A stretch of 47,308 bases of DNA, from positions 1 through 47,308 of the forward strand of contig WLHB01000006.1 in assembly GCA_009702965.1 (NCBI GenBank), written 5' to 3'. This DNA is from Actinomycetota bacterium (GTDB lineage Bacteria > Actinomycetota > Actinomycetes > Nanopelagicales > Nanopelagicaceae). The notes beneath the pieces are model-generated. The model was given only the letters and a program-made list of their open reading frames with translations. It was not told where the DNA came from and ran no database searches. The position numbers and the translations under genes are program-made. Of this stretch, positions 1 to 8,761 are shown in pieces (the stretch's first letter is position 1; the number at the start of each line of letters is the position of its first letter).

Positions 1-926
1 AGGTGTTCACCGGCAGGTAGAAGATTTACCAGAAGTGGAATACGTGACCCAATGCGATCAAAGTCATCGAGTGTGAGATTAACGCCGGCGCGACCAGCGA
101 TAGCAAGAAGGTGCACAACCGCGTTTGAGGAGCCGCCGATTGCACCGAGGGCGACAATTGCGTTGGTGAATGCGCCAAAGGTGAGGATGTCCTGCGGTTT
201 CAAATCTTCTTTCACCATCTCAACGATGCGGCGTCCTGAATCATGGCTTGCTTGAAGTAAACGACTATCGGCAGCTGGAGTACCGGCTAAACCAGGCAAC
301 GTCAATCCCAGCGCTTCTGCAATGCAACCCATTGTTGAAGCTGTTCCCATTGTGTTGCAATGGCCTTTGCTGCGAATCATGGAGCGCTCTGATGCGTTGA
401 AGTCTTCTTGACTCATCTTTCCAGAGCGCACGTCGGCGCTAAAGCGCCAGACATCTGTACCGCAACCGAGCATCTTTCCTTTAAATGTTCCGTTTAACAT
501 CGGCCCGCCCGGAACAATAATTGCTGGGAGATTTACCGATGTTGCACCCATCAGTAGCGATGGAATTGTTTTATCGCAACCACCAAGGAGAACCACGCCA
601 TCTATTGGATTTCCACGGATCATCTCTTCGGCGGCCATTGCAGCTAAGTTGCGCCACAACATGGCAGTCGGGCGAAGGTTAGTTTCACCGAGTGAGAGCA
701 TCGGTAAATTGTGAGGAACTCCCCCGGCCTCCCAAATTCCATTTTTTACACTCTGGGCAACTTCATCAAGGTGCATGTTGCAGGGGGTGAGATCAGATGC
801 TGTATTAAGAATTGCTATCTGCGGGCGTGTACCGGTGAAGGCTGAATCAGGATTTCCGCGGCGCATCCATGCGCGATGAATGTATGAGTCCTTTGTATTT
901 CCTGAAAACCAATCAGCGCTGCGCAT
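1..926 (-). CDS. IlvD/Edd family dehydratase, sugar-acid (arabinonate/xylonate) type, 3' end cut off
   Basis: Partial gene: the reading frame is open from ATG at 926 to the window edge, about 308 codons of a family usually near 570-590. The N-terminus RSADWF, then NTASDLTPCN, GGCDKTIPS, VPGGPML and GHCNTMGTASTMGC are IlvD/Edd signatures. The cysteines in GGCDK and in the CNTMG stretch are candidate iron-sulfur ligands. The RSADWF start and the WMRRGNP stretch look more like the L-arabinonate/D-xylonate/gluconate dehydratase branch than branched-chain amino acid IlvD, but that is inference. These enzymes dehydrate a sugar acid to a 2-keto-3-deoxy acid. A -10 hexamer lies six bases upstream of the ATG. 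It diverges from pepP. Confidence 0.85.
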   Translation of the reverse strand, partial: MRSADWFSGNTKDSYIHRAWMRRGNPDSAFTGTRPQIAILNTASDLTPCNMHLDEVAQSVKNGIWEAGGVPHNLPMLSLGETNLRPTAMLWRNLAAMAAEEMIRGNPIDGVVLLGGCDKTIPSLLMGATSVNLPAIIVPGGPMLNGTFKGKMLGCGTDVWRFSADVRSGKMSQEDFNASERSMIRSKGHCNTMGTASTMGCIAEALGLTLPGLAGTPAADSRLLQASHDSGRRIVEMVKEDLKPQDILTFGAFTNAIVALGAIGGSSNAVVHLLAIAGRAGVNLTLDDFDRIGSRIPLLVNLLPAGEH

Positions 927-932
927 TCGATA

Positions 933-938
933 AGTATA
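933..938 (-). promoter_or_regulatory. -10 element of leaderless promoter for the IlvD/Edd dehydratase
   Basis: TATACT on the minus strand, then six bases, then ATG at 926. The start codon would be at or next to the transcription start. No Shine-Dalgarno sequence is visible and no clear -35. Confidence 0.6.
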
Positions 939-988
939 CGAGGGCAAAGTGGCTTCGTGAAGGGACTTCAGTTTTAGATTGATCTCGG

Positions 989-994
989 TAGACT
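989..994 (+). promoter_or_regulatory. -10 element of leaderless promoter for pepP
   Basis: TAGACT, six bases, ATG at 1001. It diverges from the dehydratase promoter, the two -10 elements being about 50 bp apart. No Shine-Dalgarno sequence precedes the ATG. Confidence 0.6.
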
Positions 995-1000
995 AAAGAT

Positions 1001-2458
1001 ATGAATAACGAGAACGCTGAAGGAGAGACCACCACAACAAAGAGAGTGCATGATCAAGCACCTTCTGAAGCTTATGGTGAATTTATGAAGACAGGGTGGA
1101 TCCCTTCTGATCTGCCCGAACTAGCGCCTCTCGAAGTTGTTACCTACGCATATACGCGCAGACAAGTTCTCTCTGCAGCGTTTCCCGACGTACGACTTGT
1201 TATTCCTGCCGGTAATTCAAAGGTGCGCGCTAACGATACTGACTACGTCTATCGCCCAGATTCAACTTTTGCTTACTACAGCGGAGTTCAGGGCAGCGAT
1301 GCGACTGAAGATGCAGTTTTAGTTATGGAGCCGAAGGCTGAAGGCGGCCACGATACTTATTTGTATATACATCCGCGTTCTACGCGTGATACCGATGCTT
1401 TCTATCGCGATACCCACTATGGCGAGCTCTGGGTTGGACGTCGCTACACGCTGAGCGAAGCGCAATCTCGATATCAGATTGCTACTCGAAAAGTCACCGA
1501 GCTTCAGAATTTTCTTACAGGTACTCCTGCGCTTTTGTTGCGCGGAGGCGATCGCATGGTTGATGCAGCAATTGCAGTTCATCCACGTGAAGAAGAATTC
1601 TTGATCTTTACATCTGAGCAACGTCTGATCAAAGATGAATACGAGATTCGCGAGATGCAACTTGCAGTCGATGCGACTGGTTTTGGTTTTAACGATGTGA
1701 TCTTGACTCTTCCGGCAGCTGCCGAACATCCTCGCGGTGAACGCATTATTGAAGGTGCATTCTTTGGTCGCGCACGCCTTGAAGGTCATGGCGTCGGTTA
1801 CAACACCATCGCAGCAAGTGGTTCACATGCCTGCGTACTCCATTGGACTCGCAATGATGGTCCCGTTCAACATGGTGATCTTGTGTTAATTGATGCTGGA
1901 ATCGAAGTTGATTCGTTTTACACCGCAGATATCACGCGCACTCTGCCAATTTCAGGAAAGTTCTCACCAGCTCAACGTGCGCTATATATGTTGGTCTACG
2001 AAGCACAACTTGCAGGATTTGCAGCCGTTAAACCTGGTGCAATTTTTTCAGATATTAATAAAGCCTGCCAAGCAGTTTTAGCTAAAGGTTTAGCCGATAT
2101 GGGCGTCCTTACAGTCAGTGCTGAAGAATCACTGCGACCTGAGGTTGGTCTGCATCGTCGCTGGACTTTGCATGGGGTGAGCCATCACTTAGGACTTGAT
2201 GTCCATGATTGCGCAAAGGCACGGAAAGAAAATTACACAGATGCCGTATTGCGTGAAGGAATGGTTATCACCGTCGAACCCGGTCTCTATATCCAGCCTG
2301 ATGATGAACTCTTCACCCCTGAATATCGAGGAATCGGAATCCGCATCGAAGATGACGTGGTTGTGACGGCAAATGGATGTCTCAATCTTTCAGAACGCAT
2401 CCCGCGCCATCCTGATGCGGTTGAAGAGTGGATCAGAACACTTCAGCAGTCGCGATAA
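1001..2458 (+). CDS. pepP: Xaa-Pro aminopeptidase (aminopeptidase P, M24B)
   Basis: 485-residue cytoplasmic metallopeptidase that removes an N-terminal residue preceding proline. An aminopeptidase P N-terminal domain covers roughly residues 45-200, and a pita-bread M24 domain covers 215-470. All five predicted metal ligands are visible: D298 and D310 in the LIDAG...TADITR stretch, H395 in HGVSHHLGLDVHD, E426 in VITVEPG and E450 in GIRIEDD. These would bind two Mn ions. Start at 1001 is set by the upstream -10. The ABC exporter gene begins nine bases after its stop, but has its own -10 overlapping this stop codon. Confidence 0.93.
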   Translation: MNNENAEGETTTTKRVHDQAPSEAYGEFMKTGWIPSDLPELAPLEVVTYAYTRRQVLSAAFPDVRLVIPAGNSKVRANDTDYVYRPDSTFAYYSGVQGSDATEDAVLVMEPKAEGGHDTYLYIHPRSTRDTDAFYRDTHYGELWVGRRYTLSEAQSRYQIATRKVTELQNFLTGTPALLLRGGDRMVDAAIAVHPREEEFLIFTSEQRLIKDEYEIREMQLAVDATGFGFNDVILTLPAAAEHPRGERIIEGAFFGRARLEGHGVGYNTIAASGSHACVLHWTRNDGPVQHGDLVLIDAGIEVDSFYTADITRTLPISGKFSPAQRALYMLVYEAQLAGFAAVKPGAIFSDINKACQAVLAKGLADMGVLTVSAEESLRPEVGLHRRWTLHGVSHHLGLDVHDCAKARKENYTDAVLREGMVITVEPGLYIQPDDELFTPEYRGIGIRIEDDVVVTANGCLNLSERIPRHPDAVEEWIRTLQQSR

Positions 2459-2461
2459 GAT
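2456..2461 (+). promoter_or_regulatory. -10 element of leaderless promoter for the ABC exporter operon
   Basis: TAAGAT, six bases, ATG at 2468. The first three bases are the pepP stop codon. This is the only member of the promoter set that does not end in CT. Confidence 0.5.
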
Positions 2462-2467
2462 TGGATA

Positions 2468-3394
2468 ATGAGCGAATCATTAATCCGCGCGCGGGGACTG
2501 ACAAAAAAGTTCGATGACTTCACCGCTGTAAATGGCATCGATTTTGATGTTCTTAAAGGCGAATCCTTCGGACTTTTAGGACCAAACGGTGCGGGCAAAT
2601 CAACTGCAATGCGCATGATTGGTGCAACATCTCAACGTACTTCAGGTGAGCTCACGATTTTAGGTAAAGATCCAGAACAATTTGGCCCACAGATTCGCGC
2701 TCACCTTGGCGTTGTGCCACAACAAGATAATTTAGATACTCAGTTAAGCGTTACTGAAAATCTTTACATTTACGGACGTTACTTTGGTCTGAGTCGCAAA
2801 TTCCTTAAAGGCAAGATCGAAGAACTTTTGGCATTTGCCCAACTTGAAGAGAAGCGAAGTGCAAAGGTTGAATCCTTAAGCGGTGGGATGAAGCGCCGCC
2901 TGACAATTGCACGTGCGCTCGTCAGCGAGCCTGAGATTTTAATGCTCGATGAACCCACCACAGGTCTTGATCCTCAAGCTCGACATATCTTGTGGGATCG
3001 TCTCTTTAGACTTAAAGAAGATGGTGTGACGCTTCTTATTACTACTCACTTTATGGATGAGGCTGAACAACTCTGTGATCGCCTTGTCGTGATGGATAAG
3101 GGTTCGATCATGGCTGAGGGAAGTCCTGCTCAGTTGATTAAAGATTACTCAACGAAGGAAGTTCTTGAAGTTCGCTTTGGTTCAGAGCGCAATGCAGGGA
3201 TGGCTAATGATTTAGGTCAGCTATGCGAAAGAATTGAAGAGTTGCCAGATCGCATCTTGATGTACACAGAAGATGGTGAAGAGCTTCTCGAGCGAGTGTA
3301 TAAGAAGGGTTTCCACCCAAAGACATCGCTTGTGCGCCGTAGTTCGCTAGAAGATGTTTTCTTGCGTCTTACCGGAAGAACTTTGGTCGATTAA
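2468..3394 (+). CDS. ABC transporter ATP-binding protein, ABC-2/DrrA type
   Basis: 308-residue nucleotide-binding subunit of an ABC-2 type exporter. Visible motifs: Walker A GPNGAGKST near residue 40, signature LSGGMKRR, Walker B ILMLDEPT followed by TGLDP, and the switch histidine in LLITTHFMDEAEQ. The C-terminal extension after residue 225, with the final VFLRLTGR, is typical of DrrA/NodI-like subunits. Two permease genes follow with one-base stop/start overlaps, so this is a three-gene operon encoding a heterodimeric-permease exporter. The substrate (drug, lipid or polysaccharide) cannot be told from sequence. Confidence 0.93.
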   Translation: MSESLIRARGLTKKFDDFTAVNGIDFDVLKGESFGLLGPNGAGKSTAMRMIGATSQRTSGELTILGKDPEQFGPQIRAHLGVVPQQDNLDTQLSVTENLYIYGRYFGLSRKFLKGKIEELLAFAQLEEKRSAKVESLSGGMKRRLTIARALVSEPEILMLDEPTTGLDPQARHILWDRLFRLKEDGVTLLITTHFMDEAEQLCDRLVVMDKGSIMAEGSPAQLIKDYSTKEVLEVRFGSERNAGMANDLGQLCERIEELPDRILMYTEDGEELLERVYKKGFHPKTSLVRRSSLEDVFLRLTGRTLVD

Positions 3395-4233
3395 TGAGTT
3401 CTTTCCAAGCGCGACAAGGCTCTCTCAAGATTGTTGATGCTGCCAAGGTTGCAGCTCGTGGTGCACTCTTTGTTACCGAGGCCCGCCTGCGCTCAATGTT
3501 GAAATGGGTCTGGTTGATCATCTCCATTGCGATCGCTAATCCAGTTCTCTATCTCATCTCCATCGGCTTAGGTCTTGGCTCATATATTGATCAGAATGCA
3601 GGTAGCGCAGGTATTGATGGGGTTTCTTATCTAACATTTCTTGCACCAGCGCTCCTTGCAACAGCTGCAATTCAAGGTGCTATGGATGAGAGCGTCTTTC
3701 CTACCCTTGAAGGTTTTAAATGGAATAAAACATTCTTTTCGATGAATGCGACACCGTTGAGCGGAAATCACATCGCTATGGGTGTTTTCTTTAATAGTTT
3801 GATCCGTACAGTATTTACCGCCGTTCTCTATTGGCTGGTCATGCTCGCATTCGGAGTTCTTGAATCACCACGTGCCTATCTTGCAATCTTTACCGCCGTT
3901 ATGGCTGGTGCTGCCTTTGGTGCACTGATGCAGGCGCTGGCGGGATTACTCGAAAATGAAAATATGTTCTTTACTATTGTTGAGCGATTTATCATTATGC
4001 CGCTCTTCTTATTCTCAGGAACCTTCTATCCGCTTTCAAGTATGCCGATATTCCTACAGTGGATTGGTTGGATTTCACCTTTGTGGCACGCCACTGAATT
4101 AGGTCGCTGGCTAACGTATGGATCTGAAATCTCTACTTCGATGTTATTTGTGCACTTTATTTTCTTGAACTCAATTCTTGCAGTTGGACTGTTCGCTTCA
4201 CGCCGAATCTTCACGAGAAGGTTGGGTAAGTAA
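3394..4233 (+). CDS. ABC-2 type transporter permease (first)
   Basis: 279-residue inner-membrane permease with about six hydrophobic segments. The N-terminus up to about residue 40 is cytoplasmic. The stretch LFLFSGTFYPLSSMP and the following WHATELGRW are the conserved ABC2_membrane C-terminal signature. Its ATG shares one base with the stop of the ATPase gene, so translation is probably coupled. It is homologous to the next gene and probably pairs with it as a heterodimer. Confidence 0.9.
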   Translation: MSSFQARQGSLKIVDAAKVAARGALFVTEARLRSMLKWVWLIISIAIANPVLYLISIGLGLGSYIDQNAGSAGIDGVSYLTFLAPALLATAAIQGAMDESVFPTLEGFKWNKTFFSMNATPLSGNHIAMGVFFNSLIRTVFTAVLYWLVMLAFGVLESPRAYLAIFTAVMAGAAFGALMQALAGLLENENMFFTIVERFIIMPLFLFSGTFYPLSSMPIFLQWIGWISPLWHATELGRWLTYGSEISTSMLFVHFIFLNSILAVGLFASRRIFTRRLGK

Positions 4234-5060
4234 TGATTCTTTCAACTGCCGTAGCAATCGCTGAAGCCCGCATGGGTAAGCCAGGTGAAAAGTACTATTC
4301 AGGTCGCTCACGTGCGATTATGGAGCGAGCCTATATAGCCTTTAAATCATCGACGTGGATGATTGTTATTTCAGGTTTTGTTGAGCCAGTTCTCTTTCTT
4401 TTATCTTTTGGTTACGGGCTAAAGGATCTCGTCGGAGATATCACTGTTGCCGGACAACCTGTTGGCTATGTCGCATTTATCGCACCCGCACTTCTTGCGA
4501 CAAGTGCGATGAATGGCGCGATCTATGACTCAACTATGAATGTTTATTTCAAACTTAAACACGATCGCCTCTATCACGGCATGCTTGCAACTTCACTCGG
4601 ACCGATGGATGTAGCACTCGGTGAAATCAGCTGGGCACTTTTGCGTGGTCTGTCATACTCCATTGGATTCATGGCAATTGTTGCTCCCCTTGGGCTTATC
4701 CCAAGCATGTGGGGCATCTTGGCTATTCCTGCAGCAGTTCTGATCGCTTTTGGTTTTGCATCATTTGGTATGGCTGTTACTTCATATATGAAGTCATTCC
4801 AGCAGCTCGAGATAGTAAATGTGGTCTTATTGCCGATGTTCTTATTCTCTGGCTCTTTCTACCCACTAGATGTATTCCCAGAGTGGCTTCAAACGGTCAT
4901 TCGAATCTTCCCGTTGGCACATGCCATTGATCTTGTGCGTGGGCTAACTCTCGGCAATATCTCATGGGCTTTGGCCGGACATGCGATGTACTTTGTAGTG
5001 ATGATTGTTATTGGGCTCTTCTTTACTACAAGACGTCTTAACGCTCTCTTTATGCGTTAA
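4233..5060 (+). CDS. ABC-2 type transporter permease (second)
   Basis: 275-residue permease paralogous to the previous gene, with about six membrane segments and the same signature (LFLFSGSFYPLDVFP, then HAIDLVRGL). The ATG overlaps the previous stop by one base. Its own TAA lies in a TTAA palindrome whose complementary TAA is the stop of convergent crcB, so the two genes end tail to tail with a four-base overlap and no terminator. Confidence 0.9.
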   Translation: MILSTAVAIAEARMGKPGEKYYSGRSRAIMERAYIAFKSSTWMIVISGFVEPVLFLLSFGYGLKDLVGDITVAGQPVGYVAFIAPALLATSAMNGAIYDSTMNVYFKLKHDRLYHGMLATSLGPMDVALGEISWALLRGLSYSIGFMAIVAPLGLIPSMWGILAIPAAVLIAFGFASFGMAVTSYMKSFQQLEIVNVVLLPMFLFSGSFYPLDVFPEWLQTVIRIFPLAHAIDLVRGLTLGNISWALAGHAMYFVVMIVIGLFFTTRRLNALFMR

Positions 5061-5395
5061 GAAGCAATCTGTAATCCGAACCACGCGGCCGCGAGTCCAA
5101 AAACCAGCGATAACGTTAAATTGATGGCAACCTCTTTATATTTCTTGAGTTCATAACCAAGGTAGAGGTCGAGAATAAATGTTGACCAGGTTGTAAATGC
5201 TCCAGCAAAACCAAGGGCTAGAAAGTCGTGCCAGTGCGTTTTATCTGCAAAGGTGAGACCGACAAGAAAAGATCCGAAGACATTTACGATAAATGTTCCT
5301 ACGGGTTTGCTGGTGAACTTGCGAAAGTACTGATCGATTAAAAAGCGCGCTGGAGCTCCTAGGCTAGCGCCGAGCACGACATATAGCGCGGTCAT
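5057..5395 (-). CDS. crcB: Fluoride ion channel CrcB/FluC, first subunit
   Basis: 112-residue protein with four hydrophobic segments. GTFIVNVFGSFLVG and GFAGAFTTWSTF are the two FluC hallmarks (pore-lining Asn and the central TTxST sodium/fluoride site). FluC proteins work as antiparallel dual-topology dimers that export fluoride. A second crcB gene lies directly upstream with a four-base overlap, so the channel is probably a heterodimer of the two. This copy starts with a normal ATG overlapping the stop of the upstream copy (ATGA). Confidence 0.9.
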   Translation of the reverse strand: MTALYVVLGASLGAPARFLIDQYFRKFTSKPVGTFIVNVFGSFLVGLTFADKTHWHDFLALGFAGAFTTWSTFILDLYLGYELKKYKEVAINLTLSLVFGLAAAWFGLQIAS

Positions 5396-5745
5396 GGTTT
5401 TGCCTTTATTGTCGCTCGACCATAAGCAATTGCTATAACAATCGTAATGAGCGATGCAACAGCGGTCAGCACCAAATATCCGAAGCCTTTTGCATTTTCA
5501 CCGACTACTTCGATTGTAATTGCAGAAAATGTGGTCATGCCTCCGCAGAATCCGGGGAGCAAGAACCACCGTACATTCTGCGTCCCACGTCGCTCCATCA
5601 AAACCAGAAGGTAGCCAGCAAGTGCCACCCCAATGAGATTGGCATTTAAAGTCGCCGCCGCAGAATCTGATGTGACAAAAGTAAGCGCGTATCGAGTAAG
5701 AGAACCAAGCGCGCCACCAATAGCGACGAGAAGAACCGCTTTCAG
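5392..5745 (-). CDS. crcB: Fluoride ion channel CrcB/FluC, second subunit, non-canonical start
   Basis: The homologous reading frame spans about 117 codons and includes the N-terminal AIGGALGSLTRYAL helix, the NANLIG segment and PGFCGGMTTFSAITIE. There is no ATG, GTG or TTG at the 5' end. The frame is closed by TAG at 5749-5751, and the first near-start codon is CTG at 5745-5743, which overlaps the TGA stop of the upstream holin-like gene. The first normal start, GTG at 5628, would delete the first membrane helix and the NxxG segment. I therefore place the start at the CTG, reached by translational coupling. The start is uncertain; the family assignment is firm. Confidence 0.75.
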   Translation of the reverse strand: MKAVLLVAIGGALGSLTRYALTFVTSDSAAATLNANLIGVALAGYLLVLMERRGTQNVRWFLLPGFCGGMTTFSAITIEVVGENAKGFGYLVLTAVASLITIVIAIAYGRATIKAKP

Positions 5746-6095
5746 CGTCTACTCTTTTTTAGGAGAGTGTTTACGATCGTCATGATCGCGCTGATGATTA
5801 TGACTGCAAAGAGTGCGCTCCAGAAATCTCGAACATCGAGAGCATCGCTCCATCGAGCAGTGAGTGAGAACATCGCAGCGTTAACAACGAAGATGAAGAG
5901 TCCGAGTGTTAAAAAAGTGAGCGGGAAGGTGAGAATCTTTACGATTCCTCCGATTACGGCGTTAATCACACCGAAGAGAAGAGCGACCCACAGAAAGGTA
6001 AGAGCCCCACCGTTAATGCTGATTCCGGGTACAAGAAGAGTTGCGCACCAAAGAGCGGCTGCAAGTCCAAACCAACGAAGAATCTGTATTCCCAT
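5742..6095 (-). CDS. Small four-helix membrane protein, phage-holin family 4 superfamily (PF04020-like)
   Basis: 117-residue membrane protein with four hydrophobic segments and the family pattern of an N-terminal LRWFGLAAALW helix, a LFGVINAVIG segment and TFPLTFLTLGLF followed by FVVNA. Despite the family name, members are common chromosomal proteins of unknown role and nothing else phage-like is nearby. A longer frame starts at 6155 but overlaps the end of sdhB by about 50 bases. ATG at 6095 lies just after the sdhB stop and matches the usual family start. It follows sdhB in the same transcript. Confidence 0.75.
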   Translation of the reverse strand: MGIQILRWFGLAAALWCATLLVPGISINGGALTFLWVALLFGVINAVIGGIVKILTFPLTFLTLGLFIFVVNAAMFSLTARWSDALDVRDFWSALFAVIIISAIMTIVNTLLKKSRR

Positions 6096-6105
6096 AGGAA
6101 GAGTA

Positions 6106-6861
6106 TTACCCTTCGCGACGACGAATCTTGGATCCCAACCAGCGCGCTGGGTCATATTTCACATCTACAACGCGTTCCTTCATCGGAATGATCGCGTTAT
6201 CGGTAATGCGAATGTGCTCTGGGCAGACTTCGGTACAGCACTTTGTGATGTTACACATTCCCAGGCCATGCTCTTCTTGAGCAGTGCGCTTACGGTTCTT
6301 CAACATATCTAGTGGGTGCATATCTAGTTCTGCGATACGGATAAAGAATCGTGGACCAGCAAATGATTTCTTATTCTCTTCATGATCACGAATAACGTGA
6401 CATGTATCTTGGCAAAGGAAACATTCAATACATTTGCGGAACTCTTGGCTGCGCTCAACATCGATCTGTTCCATGCGAGCCTCGCCTGGGCCAAGATCTG
6501 CAGGATGTTCATATGCAGGGATCTCCATCGCCTTTTTATAGTTGAAGGAGACATCTGCAACAAGATCTTTAATAACAGGGAATGCGCGAAGTGGCGTCAC
6601 TGTAATCTCTTCGCCTTCTTCAAATGAACTCATGCGAGTCATGCAGGCAAGTCGTGGCTTACCGTTGATCTCCATAGAACAAGATCCACACTTACCGGCC
6701 TTACAGTTCCAACGAACTGCGAGGTCACCCATCTGGGTTGCTTGTACGCGATGAATTACATCTAGGACTACTTCGCCCTCGTTGGCTTCTACTTCAACGT
6801 TTTGAAGTGCGCCACTATTTGAGTCTCCACGCCAGATCCGAAGATTTACTTTGCGCGCCAT
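6106..6861 (-). CDS. sdhB: Succinate dehydrogenase iron-sulfur subunit
   Basis: 251 residues. The ferredoxin-like N-terminal domain carries the 2Fe-2S ligands C53, C58, C61 and C73. The C-terminal domain carries CIECFLCQDTC and CNITKCCTEVCPE for the further clusters. It passes electrons from the SdhA flavin to the quinone site in the membrane subunit. ATG shares one base with the sdhA stop (TAATG). Order sdhC-sdhA-sdhB is the actinobacterial type. Confidence 0.95.
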   Translation of the reverse strand: MARKVNLRIWRGDSNSGALQNVEVEANEGEVVLDVIHRVQATQMGDLAVRWNCKAGKCGSCSMEINGKPRLACMTRMSSFEEGEEITVTPLRAFPVIKDLVADVSFNYKKAMEIPAYEHPADLGPGEARMEQIDVERSQEFRKCIECFLCQDTCHVIRDHEENKKSFAGPRFFIRIAELDMHPLDMLKNRKRTAQEEHGLGMCNITKCCTEVCPEHIRITDNAIIPMKERVVDVKYDPARWLGSKIRRREG

Positions 6862-8744
6862 TAGTTGGAACCGCCTTTCGCAATTTCTTCCGATGTCATG
6901 TATTTCTCTAACTCGTGGATATCAAAGAGATCAAAAAGTTCTTTAGGAAGCGTAGGAAGTTTTTGTTCGCGCACAACAACCTCGCTGCCGTTATATGAAG
7001 AGATGTGGTTTACCTGGCGCCACTTATCGTTCATACCTGGGAAGTCATCGCGAGTATGTCCGCCACGTGATTCCTCACGAGCAATCGCCGACTTTGCGGT
7101 GCTTTCTGCCACCAACAACATGTTGTCAAGATCGAAAGCCAAGTGGAAACCTGGGTTGAATTTACGATCTCCGGCAACGCTCACATTTTGGCTGCGCTTT
7201 CGAATATCGGCGATCTTTTCGATCGCATCCTTGAGCTCTGATCCTGTGCGGATAATTCCCACCAGATTATGAGTTACCTCTTGTAGTTCCTGGTGAAGTG
7301 AATATGCATTCTCGCCACCTGCGCGTGTAAATGGTGCCTGAATGCGATCAGCTGCAGCTTTTACCGACGCCTCACTGACAGCAACTGCTGTTGCTGACTT
7401 AACGTAAGCGGCAGCTCCCATTCCAGCGCGACGGCCAAAGACCAAAAGATCTGACAATGAGTTTCCACCAAGACGGTTTGATCCATGCATTCCGCCAGCA
7501 ACTTCACCCGCGGCAAAGAGTCCCGGAACACCGATTGCAGCTGCAGTATCTGGCTCTACTTCAACTCCGCCCATCACGTAGTGACAGGTTGGGCCTACTT
7601 CCATCGCTTCTTTGGTGATATCTACACCAGCAAGTTCATAGAACTGGTGCCACATAGATGGCAGACGCTTCTTAATGACTTCAGCAGGAATTCGCTTTGA
7701 AACATCGAGGAATACACCGCCATGTTCTGTACCGCGACCTGCCTTAACTTCAGAGTTAATCGCGCGTGCAACTTCATCACGTGGCAATAGCTCTGGTGGG
7801 CGGCGGTTGTTATCTTGATCTAGATACCAACGATCAGCCTCTTCTTCATTATCTGCATACTTATCTTTAAATACATCTGGGATGTACTTAAACATAAATC
7901 GCTCGCCGAGAGTGTTGGTGAGAACTCCACCTTCGCCACGAACGGATTCGGTAACAAGAATTCCTCGCACAGATGGTGGCCATACCATTCCCGTTGGATG
8001 GAATTGCAAAAATTCCATATCGACAAGATTGGCTCCGGCCTTAAGAGCTAGCGCGTGGCCGTCTCCAGTACCTTCCCATGAGTTTGAGGTAATTTTAAAT
8101 GTCTTTCCAACGCCACCGGTTGCAATAATTACTGCTTGGGCTTCAAATAAAACTTCATTGCCACCTTCGCGCCAGTATCCATATGCGCCTGCGACAACAC
8201 CTTTCTCTTTAATGATCTCTGTGATCGTAAGTTCGGCAAAGACGCGAATGTTTGCTTCTGCATTTCCATATTCGCGTGCATCTTTTTGTTGTAGTTGAAC
8301 AATCTTCTGCTGCATTGTGCGGATGAGTTCAAGACCTGTGCGGTCACCTACATGTGCAAGGCGTGGATATTCATGTCCGCCGAAGTTACGCTGACTGATC
8401 TTTCCTTCTTTGGTGCGATCAAAGAGCGCACCCCACATTTCGAGTTCATAGATGCGATCAGGAGATTCTTTGGCGTGAAGTTCTGCCATTCTGTAATGGT
8501 TAAGGAATTTTCCACCTCGCATTGTGTCGCGGAAGTGAACCTGCCAATTATCTCCACTATTGACGTTACCCATCGATGCAGCTGCGCCACCCTCTGCCAT
8601 AACAGTGTGTGCCTTACCGAATAGTGATTTACAGATGATGGCAACGCGAAGGCCCGCTTCTCGTGCTTCTACGGCAGCGCGAAGACCGGCGCCGCCCGCA
8701 CCAATAACAAGGACGTCGTATTTATAGCGTTCTAGTTCAGTCAT
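6861..8744 (-). CDS. sdhA: Succinate dehydrogenase flavoprotein subunit
   Basis: 627 residues from ATG 8744. The Rossmann motif GAGGAG is at residues 15-20. The flavin-attachment-type stretch GKAHTVMAEGG is next, FHPTGM belongs to the active site, and FAAGEVAGGMHGSNRLGGNSL is the second FAD segment. It oxidises succinate to fumarate. A longer frame reaches 8897, but ATG 8744 has a Shine-Dalgarno AAGGGA about eight bases upstream, lies just after the sdhC stop, and begins where the family begins (ELERYKYDVLVIGAG). Confidence 0.95.
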   Translation of the reverse strand: MTELERYKYDVLVIGAGGAGLRAAVEAREAGLRVAIICKSLFGKAHTVMAEGGAAASMGNVNSGDNWQVHFRDTMRGGKFLNHYRMAELHAKESPDRIYELEMWGALFDRTKEGKISQRNFGGHEYPRLAHVGDRTGLELIRTMQQKIVQLQQKDAREYGNAEANIRVFAELTITEIIKEKGVVAGAYGYWREGGNEVLFEAQAVIIATGGVGKTFKITSNSWEGTGDGHALALKAGANLVDMEFLQFHPTGMVWPPSVRGILVTESVRGEGGVLTNTLGERFMFKYIPDVFKDKYADNEEEADRWYLDQDNNRRPPELLPRDEVARAINSEVKAGRGTEHGGVFLDVSKRIPAEVIKKRLPSMWHQFYELAGVDITKEAMEVGPTCHYVMGGVEVEPDTAAAIGVPGLFAAGEVAGGMHGSNRLGGNSLSDLLVFGRRAGMGAAAYVKSATAVAVSEASVKAAADRIQAPFTRAGGENAYSLHQELQEVTHNLVGIIRTGSELKDAIEKIADIRKRSQNVSVAGDRKFNPGFHLAFDLDNMLLVAESTAKSAIAREESRGGHTRDDFPGMNDKWRQVNHISSYNGSEVVVREQKLPTLPKELFDLFDIHELEKYMTSEEIAKGGSN

Positions 8745-8761
8745 GTCTGTGTCCCTTAGAA

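Noticed and set aside
1319-1789. 156-residue minus-strand reading frame inside pepP
   Set aside because: It is antisense to a gene with all catalytic residues intact, is rich in Cys and Ser with no recognisable domain, and has no start signal.
5742-6095. Prophage remnant suggested by the holin-family protein
   Set aside because: No other phage gene, attachment site or composition break is visible. This holin family is common in chromosomes.
5392-6100. Fluoride riboswitch for the crcB genes
   Set aside because: The crcB genes are internal to the sdh transcript with overlapping junctions, leaving no room for a leader.
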